This document shows, one piece after another, positions 28,285 through 33,602 of a stretch of 33,602 nt of DNA. This DNA comes from Nitrospinae bacterium RIFCSPLOWO2_12_FULL_45_22. Its GTDB lineage: Bacteria; 2-12-FULL-45-22. The notes under the pieces were generated by a model that was not told the origin of the DNA, ran no database searches, and saw only the letters and a list, made by a program, of their open reading frames with translations. The DNA lies in assembly GCA_001803565.1 (NCBI GenBank), contig MHDQ01000011.1, positions 1 to 33,602 on the forward strand. Direction: 5' to 3'. Position numbers and translations under genes: made by a program. Position 1 is the stretch's first letter. Each line of letters opens with the position of its first letter.

Positions 28285-29543
28285 CTAGCCATATTGTTTC
28301 GGTAAAGATTGCTCTCCAAGAGTAGGGACTTCAATACTCTTCGTCTGGCTGTCCTCCTCTGATTCTCTTTATACCGGGGATAAGATTTTTGATACTGCTC
28401 ATAGGCTTCTCTATCCATTATCTGGATCTCGAAGGGATAGTAAAAAGATATATAGCGGCTCATCCGGGACAGGGAACCTTTAATATTCTGGATAACCTTT
28501 TTGTGGTAAGAAATTAGCTCCCGATGGATGGGGGGAGCTGCATCTACTTTCTGCACTAAATCTTTATGCTGCTTTTCTAACTCCTGGAGGAGTTTGAACT
28601 GGGTCTGATACTCCGGATTTTCGATCTCTATCTTTTCGCGGCTGGTGAAATTCATAGCTCGATAGTCAACAGAATGCGGGTTATCATTCTTGCTCTTATC
28701 CACTATTACTACTCCTTCTTCTAGCAGGCGAAAATAACCCCCAAGTTGCTTCTTGTCCCCCCGCTTTAAGACTTTTTCTAGCTCATCTAAAGGCATTAAG
28801 GTATTCTTGGTCCTCCCCGGAATGCTATTAGGATAGGAGAGGATATTTTCCTTGACTAAAAAATTGACAATTTTTAGGGCATCCAGCTTGGATTTTGCTA
28901 TAAGCCTCACCCCCACTACATCGGTTATTTCGGTGACGATATTCTCTCTTTTATGCAGGAGCTTCACGATGATACTCTCTCGTTCCTTGATCCTCTTAAG
29001 GTCAAGGGCCACCAGGGGGATAATATCATTCCCCTTTTGCCCTAGGTACATCTGTCCGCCCTCATCATACTGGATATATCTTTTTATCTTGGCCAGGATC
29101 TTTTCTTGAATATGGTGGATGTATTTAAAGCGGATATCGTCTTCTAGATGATAAATGGTATGCATAACCCGCAATAGGGCACAAGCCCATTTCTGCTGTA
29201 AATTGCCATCTTTCCTACGCGGGGGAGAGGTAGCCATTTGTAATAGGGAATAGATATCTGTCTGGGGGGAGCGGATCTCTTCTGGAATTTCCAGTTCCTC
29301 GTCTTTTAACAAGTGGGTTTGGATGAATTCTATAGCCTCTGCCTTAATCCTATCAACCTTTGCTAGATCCTCTAACGAAATGCCGTATGAACAGAGGAAA
29401 TTTTCTATTGCTTCCCGGCTCCCTCCCTCTAACCGGAGCCTCTCTAAATCAATAGGTGATTCTCCTTTTAAGATAGGGCCAATGTTGCGTAAGAGCCGGT
29501 AGAGTTCGTGCTTAGTTACGGCTGGATATGCCTCTTTCTTCAT
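28281..29543 (-). CDS. Uncharacterised protein with divergent RelA/SpoT-like segment (TIGR04552/TIGR04562-like)
   Basis: NIVTEITDVVGVRLIAKSKLDALKIVNFLVKENIL...DNPHSVDYRAMNFTS...YPFEIQIMDREAYEQYQ, cf. RelA/SpoT D-x-x-G-x-R, YR(S/A)x(H/N), EIQI motifs. Confidence 0.6.
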   Translation of the reverse strand: MKKEAYPAVTKHELYRLLRNIGPILKGESPIDLERLRLEGGSREAIENFLCSYGISLEDLAKVDRIKAEAIEFIQTHLLKDEELEIPEEIRSPQTDIYSLLQMATSPPRRKDGNLQQKWACALLRVMHTIYHLEDDIRFKYIHHIQEKILAKIKRYIQYDEGGQMYLGQKGNDIIPLVALDLKRIKERESIIVKLLHKRENIVTEITDVVGVRLIAKSKLDALKIVNFLVKENILSYPNSIPGRTKNTLMPLDELEKVLKRGDKKQLGGYFRLLEEGVVIVDKSKNDNPHSVDYRAMNFTSREKIEIENPEYQTQFKLLQELEKQHKDLVQKVDAAPPIHRELISYHKKVIQNIKGSLSRMSRYISFYYPFEIQIMDREAYEQYQKSYPRYKENQRRTARRRVLKSLLLESNLYRNNMAS

Positions 29544-29691
29544 AATCTGACCCTAGAACTTTTGAAATCAGAAAATATACGGAACTGCCGGCTAGAAAAA
29601 TTCACCATAAAATTTTATATTTTTGTTTATTAGCATATATACCACTCTATGTCAATAAACCCAGTAGATCATCTCGCAAAATACAAATTAC

Positions 29692-29769
29692 AACCACAAA
29701 GTCACAAAGGTCACAAAGAGATAAAAAGTTTAGACTTTGTGTTCTTTGTGTCTTGGTGTCTTGGTGGTT
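29692..29769. repeat. Inverted-repeat element E8 (ACCACAAAGTCACAAAG type)
   Basis: AACCACAAAGTCACAAAGGTCACAAAGAG ... CTTTGTGTTCTTTGTGTCTTGGTGTCTTGGTGGTT. Confidence 0.8.
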
Positions 29770-29856
29770 AGTATGAGATTTTTTCTAGTATTGCTTTCCA
29801 AGCAGGGCCTATGATATGCTGATAATAAATTTCACGGACAGATAAAGGGTGACAGA

Positions 29857-30321
29857 ATGATTATTTTATCCCAGGAAGAAGAAAATGAGCTTAGGCAAAT
29901 AGCCCTTTCTTATCAACTTATCCTGGAGATAAACGAATCCCTGCCTAATGGTACTCTGGCAAAGTTGTTTATTGATATGTCCAATAATGGCTATCGCTAT
30001 ATGGAGATGAGGCGCTTTATTGACCCGATGCAGTTTTATAGGCGCTACACCCAGGTGATTAGAGAGGAAGATATTTTCCGCTTTCTTCTTTATCATGAGA
30101 TTGGCCATAAGTTATATGATGATTGCCCCATCAGATTCTATTTAGAACATGGCCAGAAAGGAGATTTTGGCTGGCAGTGGCTGAGAAGGTTTCTGGAGAA
30201 CGAAAAGAAGGCCGATCTCTTTGCAGTAGAAAAGCTGTTTAATAAACTTTTAGCCGAAGATATTTGGACAGAGAATTTTTTGAAGGGCTTAAACCAGCTA
30301 GTAAAAAATACTAGAAACTAA
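29857..30321 (+). CDS. Small putative zinc metallopeptidase (HExxH, ImmA/IrrE-like)
   Basis: FLLYHEIGHKLYDD followed by ENEKKADLFAVEKLF. Confidence 0.6.
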   Translation: MIILSQEEENELRQIALSYQLILEINESLPNGTLAKLFIDMSNNGYRYMEMRRFIDPMQFYRRYTQVIREEDIFRFLLYHEIGHKLYDDCPIRFYLEHGQKGDFGWQWLRRFLENEKKADLFAVEKLFNKLLAEDIWTENFLKGLNQLVKNTRN

Positions 30322-30323
30322 AA

Positions 30324-30638
30324 TTAAGAAGCTATTCTGGTAATACGTTTTAGCCTTTTGAGGGTTTTTCTTATCTCCTTGAGCCTGGTTCGTTCGCGGT
30401 TATTTATCACCTGATCCCTTTCGGCCTTTAACATCCTTATTTGCTTTTTAACCGTACTAATATCAATATCTAATTTGGCTTTTTGAGGTTTTTCTTGTTC
30501 TATTCCCTGGGCAGCCTTGATAGCTTCAATAAGCTGCTGCTTGGTCATCCCATGGACCCCCTCGAGATCAGGGATATTTAAGGCTATTTCCCTTAATTTA
30601 GTCACGGGTAGTTTGGTAATATCTTTTTTTTCAGCCAT
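30324..30638 (-). CDS. Rho termination factor N-terminal-like (Rho_N/SAP-like) small basic protein
   Basis: ITKLPVTKLREIALNIPDLEGVHGMTKQQLIEAIKAAQ, then a basic coiled-coil tail. Confidence 0.65.
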   Translation of the reverse strand: MAEKKDITKLPVTKLREIALNIPDLEGVHGMTKQQLIEAIKAAQGIEQEKPQKAKLDIDISTVKKQIRMLKAERDQVINNRERTRLKEIRKTLKRLKRITRIAS

Positions 30639-30646
30639 TGTACCTC

Positions 30647-31444
30647 CTAGTTCGACCTTTCTTTCTGTCCCTTCAGCATATCCCTTAGCCGGGCAGCCTC
30701 TTCATAATTTTCTTGCCGGATAGCAATCTCAAGCTGCTCTTCTAAAGAAAGCTCGGTGGTTGAGAGCATGCTGGTATCATTTTCCCATTCCTTCCGTAAT
30801 TGTTTCTGCCATTGCTTTAGAAACCTAATCTGCTGGCATTTATTCACAAAATCTTCCCGGTTATACTCTTTATAAAAATTGATAATTTCCTCAATCCCTT
30901 GTTGGATAGCCCTTAATGTACTGGTATAATCCTTCCTTTCCAGTAAATGTAGTCCTATAGCCCTGGTTTTTTCCCCGATCATATAAGGGCGGTACTGCTC
31001 AAAATGGAACACTGCCAGCTTGCTAATAGAATATTTCTTTACCAAATCCATAATCATTAAAGTATGCTCTGCATCTTTTCTGGCCAGCTCAAACTCTTTC
31101 AGGGTAAAGAGACATATGCGACGGTGATAGTATTGTAATGACTCGCGGTAAAGATTAGCAATATCCTGCTCATTAAGCTTGATGTTACCTTCCGCCCCAA
31201 ATTTGATTTGCTGTTCCTGGGCTTTTGCGAGGTAGTAAGCTAAAAGGGATTCATTGCCCCCAGGCCTTTTGCCATCTGGCCTCCCGGTTGTCTCCATCTG
31301 ATAAACCCCTAGGTCAGTTCTCAACTGGATTCTCTCCTGGCAATCCTTGCCTATAATTTTCCTTACATTGTTAAGGAAGTCATCCGGGTCATAATCCCAG
31401 CCCTCAATGATACAAGAAAGGTCCTTCTCCATAGCTATCACCAC
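30647..31444 (-). CDS. UvrB/UvrC (UVR) motif-containing protein
   Basis: C-terminal LEEQLEIAIRQENYEEAARLRDMLKGQ is a typical UVR motif; helical N-terminal region. Confidence 0.75.
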   Translation of the reverse strand: MVIAMEKDLSCIIEGWDYDPDDFLNNVRKIIGKDCQERIQLRTDLGVYQMETTGRPDGKRPGGNESLLAYYLAKAQEQQIKFGAEGNIKLNEQDIANLYRESLQYYHRRICLFTLKEFELARKDAEHTLMIMDLVKKYSISKLAVFHFEQYRPYMIGEKTRAIGLHLLERKDYTSTLRAIQQGIEEIINFYKEYNREDFVNKCQQIRFLKQWQKQLRKEWENDTSMLSTTELSLEEQLEIAIRQENYEEAARLRDMLKGQKERSN

Positions 31445-31608
31445 CTTATATCTACCCTATATCTCAGGCCTCTTCAAAAAGGCTATCTGGGAAGGGCGAT
31501 TGGAAAAATCTATTTTTATTATATATATTTTTTGATTGAGTTACAATCATTTTTTGCATGGCATTAATTAGGACACAGGTTTTCATAGATACATACAGAT
31601 AACTTATA

Positions 31609-33600
31609 ATGTTTAGATTAGCATCGTCTTTTAGACCTAAAGGGGATCAACCACAGGCCATTGAGAAGCTGCTTAGAGGGGTTCAGGATGGCCGTAAGCA
31701 TCAAGTCCTCCTGGGAGTCACGGGGTCGGGGAAGACTTTTACTATGGCTAATGTGATTGCCCGGGTAAACCGCCCCACCCTGGTCATAGCCCCTAATAAG
31801 ACCCTGGCTGCCCAACTCTATACCGAGTTCCGGGAGCTTTTCCCCACGAATGCAATAGAGTATTTTGTCAGCTACTATGACTATTATCAACCAGAGGCCT
31901 ATATTCCAAGAACGGATACTTATATAGATAAAGACGCCTCTATAAACGATCAGATAGATAAGATGAGACATTCAGCTACCCGCTCATTGCTGGAGAGAAG
32001 GGATGTAATAATTGTTGCCAGTGTTTCTTGTATATACGGTTTAGGTTCTCCTGTAGAATATCGGAACATGCTCTGTCTGTTCCAGGACCAGATGAGGATA
32101 TCGAGAGATTATGTTACCCGGAAACTGGTAGAGATCCAGTATGAGCGGAATGATCTGGACTTTCACCGGGGGACCTTCAGGGTACGAGGGGACATAGTAG
32201 ATATCTTTCCGGCATATGAGGCGGACAGGGCTATCAGGTTAGAGTTTATGGGCGATACTATTGAGAGGATCTCTGAGATAGAGCCTTTACGGGGTGAGGT
32301 AATAAGGCAGTTGAATAGAGTAAATATCTATCCCGGTAGCCATTATGTTACCAGTCAGGATAACTTATTGCGGGCGATAGCCGATATAGAGGAAGAGTTA
32401 GACGAGCGGCTGGCAGAATTTATTAAACAGAACAAGATATTAGAAGCACAGCGCCTGGAACAGCGTACCCGGTTTGATTTGGAGATGCTCAGGGAAATGG
32501 GAACTTGCCCGGGCATAGAGAACTATTCCCGGCATTTGGATGGCCGGATGCCTGGTGTGCCACCAGCCGTCCTACTGAACTATTTCCCTGAAGACTTTTT
32601 ACTCTTTATTGATGAGAGCCATGTAAGTGTCCCCCAGATTGGTGGCATGTATAATGGTGATCGCTCCCGGAAAGAGACCCTGGTAGAATACGGTTTTCGC
32701 CTCCCCTCTGCTTTGGACAATAGGCCCCTAAATTTTTTCGAGTTTGAGGCCTCGGTTAATCAGGTAATTTATGTCTCGGCTACCCCGGCCGAGTATGAGT
32801 TAGAAAAGGCCGCTGGTGCCCTAGTAGAGCAGATCATACGACCGACGGGATTGACTGATCCAGAAGTCCTGGTAAGACCCGCCAAAAAGCAGGTGGACGA
32901 TCTATTGCATGAGATCCGCCATCGCATAGACCAGGGAGAGCGGGTACTGGTAACTACTTTAACTAAACGGATGGCTGAAGAACTTACGGAATATTACCTG
33001 GAATTGGGGATAAAGACCAGGTATCTCCACTCGGATATAGAAACTTTAAAAAGGAGTGAGATTATCAGGGACTTAAGGCGAGGGATATTTGATGTCTTGA
33101 TAGGAATAAACCTGTTGCGCGAGGGGCTGGATATCCCTGAGGTCTCTCTGGTAGCCATTATGGATGCAGATAAAGAGGGATTTTTACGTTCCGAGAGGTC
33201 CCTTATCCAGACTATTGGCCGGGCTGCCCGCAATGTCCATGGCCAGGTCATCATGTACTGCGATGCGATGACCCAATCGTTAAAAAAGGCTATTGATGAG
33301 ACCAGCAGGAGACGAGAGACCCAGAAGAGATATAACGAAGAAAATAATATTACCCCAGAGACTATAGTAAAATCCATCCACGATCTACTGCAATCGGTAT
33401 ATGAGGCAGACTATGTTACTATTGCCTTAGCAGCGGAGGAAACAGAGGAGTATGTGCCGCTGAAGGATATACCCAAACTTATCAAACGCCTGAAAAAAGA
33501 GATGCGGCGAGAGGCCGCCCGCTATAATTTTGAAAAAGCAGCGCAATTACGGGATAGGATATTTCAGTTGGAGGCCAAAGAGTTGGAACTAAGGTTATAG
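31609..33600 (+). CDS. uvrB: Excinuclease ABC subunit B
   Basis: [119 protein letters not shown]-terminal UVR. Confidence 0.98.
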   Translation: MFRLASSFRPKGDQPQAIEKLLRGVQDGRKHQVLLGVTGSGKTFTMANVIARVNRPTLVIAPNKTLAAQLYTEFRELFPTNAIEYFVSYYDYYQPEAYIPRTDTYIDKDASINDQIDKMRHSATRSLLERRDVIIVASVSCIYGLGSPVEYRNMLCLFQDQMRISRDYVTRKLVEIQYERNDLDFHRGTFRVRGDIVDIFPAYEADRAIRLEFMGDTIERISEIEPLRGEVIRQLNRVNIYPGSHYVTSQDNLLRAIADIEEELDERLAEFIKQNKILEAQRLEQRTRFDLEMLREMGTCPGIENYSRHLDGRMPGVPPAVLLNYFPEDFLLFIDESHVSVPQIGGMYNGDRSRKETLVEYGFRLPSALDNRPLNFFEFEASVNQVIYVSATPAEYELEKAAGALVEQIIRPTGLTDPEVLVRPAKKQVDDLLHEIRHRIDQGERVLVTTLTKRMAEELTEYYLELGIKTRYLHSDIETLKRSEIIRDLRRGIFDVLIGINLLREGLDIPEVSLVAIMDADKEGFLRSERSLIQTIGRAARNVHGQVIMYCDAMTQSLKKAIDETSRRRETQKRYNEENNITPETIVKSIHDLLQSVYEADYVTIALAAEETEEYVPLKDIPKLIKRLKKEMRREAARYNFEKAAQLRDRIFQLEAKELELRL

Positions 33601-33602
33601 AG

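Noticed and set aside
31500-31608. Shared promoter between the UVR-motif gene and uvrB, possible LexA box
   Set aside because: AT-rich divergent gap is plausible as a promoter, but no clear -35/-10 pair or LexA palindrome could be supported by eye.

Overview
Window from a Gram-negative-type bacterium, probably an uncultivated lineage. It carries Lnt, LolCDE, BamA, Skp and LpxD. Left third (1-8.3 kb): envelope/glycan genes, mostly on the minus strand: a partial GT39/ArnT-like glycosyltransferase, two B12-binding radical SAM proteins, a DUF2304 protein and two GT2 glycosyltransferases. 8.3-12.9 kb: an accessory-looking patch with glgB and malQ, flanked or disrupted by a decayed VapBC-like toxin-antitoxin pair, an IS1595-like transposase N-terminus fused in frame to GlgB, REP-like hairpins and a possible sugar-kinase fragment. 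13-26.5 kb: lnt, prfB (programmed +1 frameshift), lysS, lolC/E, lolD, clpC, bamA, ompH/skp, lpxD. 26.5-28.3 kb: the best candidate for an undescribed system. A 20-aa Cys-rich ORF (MKIKKVVKTSNGLCKCKSSC) with a near-perfect Shine-Dalgarno sequence, absent from the ORF track, sits upstream of a novel Cys-rich 124-aa protein and a translationally coupled radical SAM/SPASM protein with a PqqD/RRE-like N-terminus. This looks like a minimal RiPP-type cassette. 28.3-33.6 kb: a divergent RelA/SpoT-like protein, a small HExxH protein, a Rho_N-like protein, a UVR-motif protein and uvrB. Intergenic gaps hold about ten imperfect inverted-repeat elements from several families. One has an apparent 11-bp target duplication, and two share outer tips around unrelated cores. 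The soluble C-terminal domain of the GT39-like protein is duplicated, without gaps in the alignment, as a stand-alone exported protein on the opposite strand. All calls come from reading the sequence; no searches were run.
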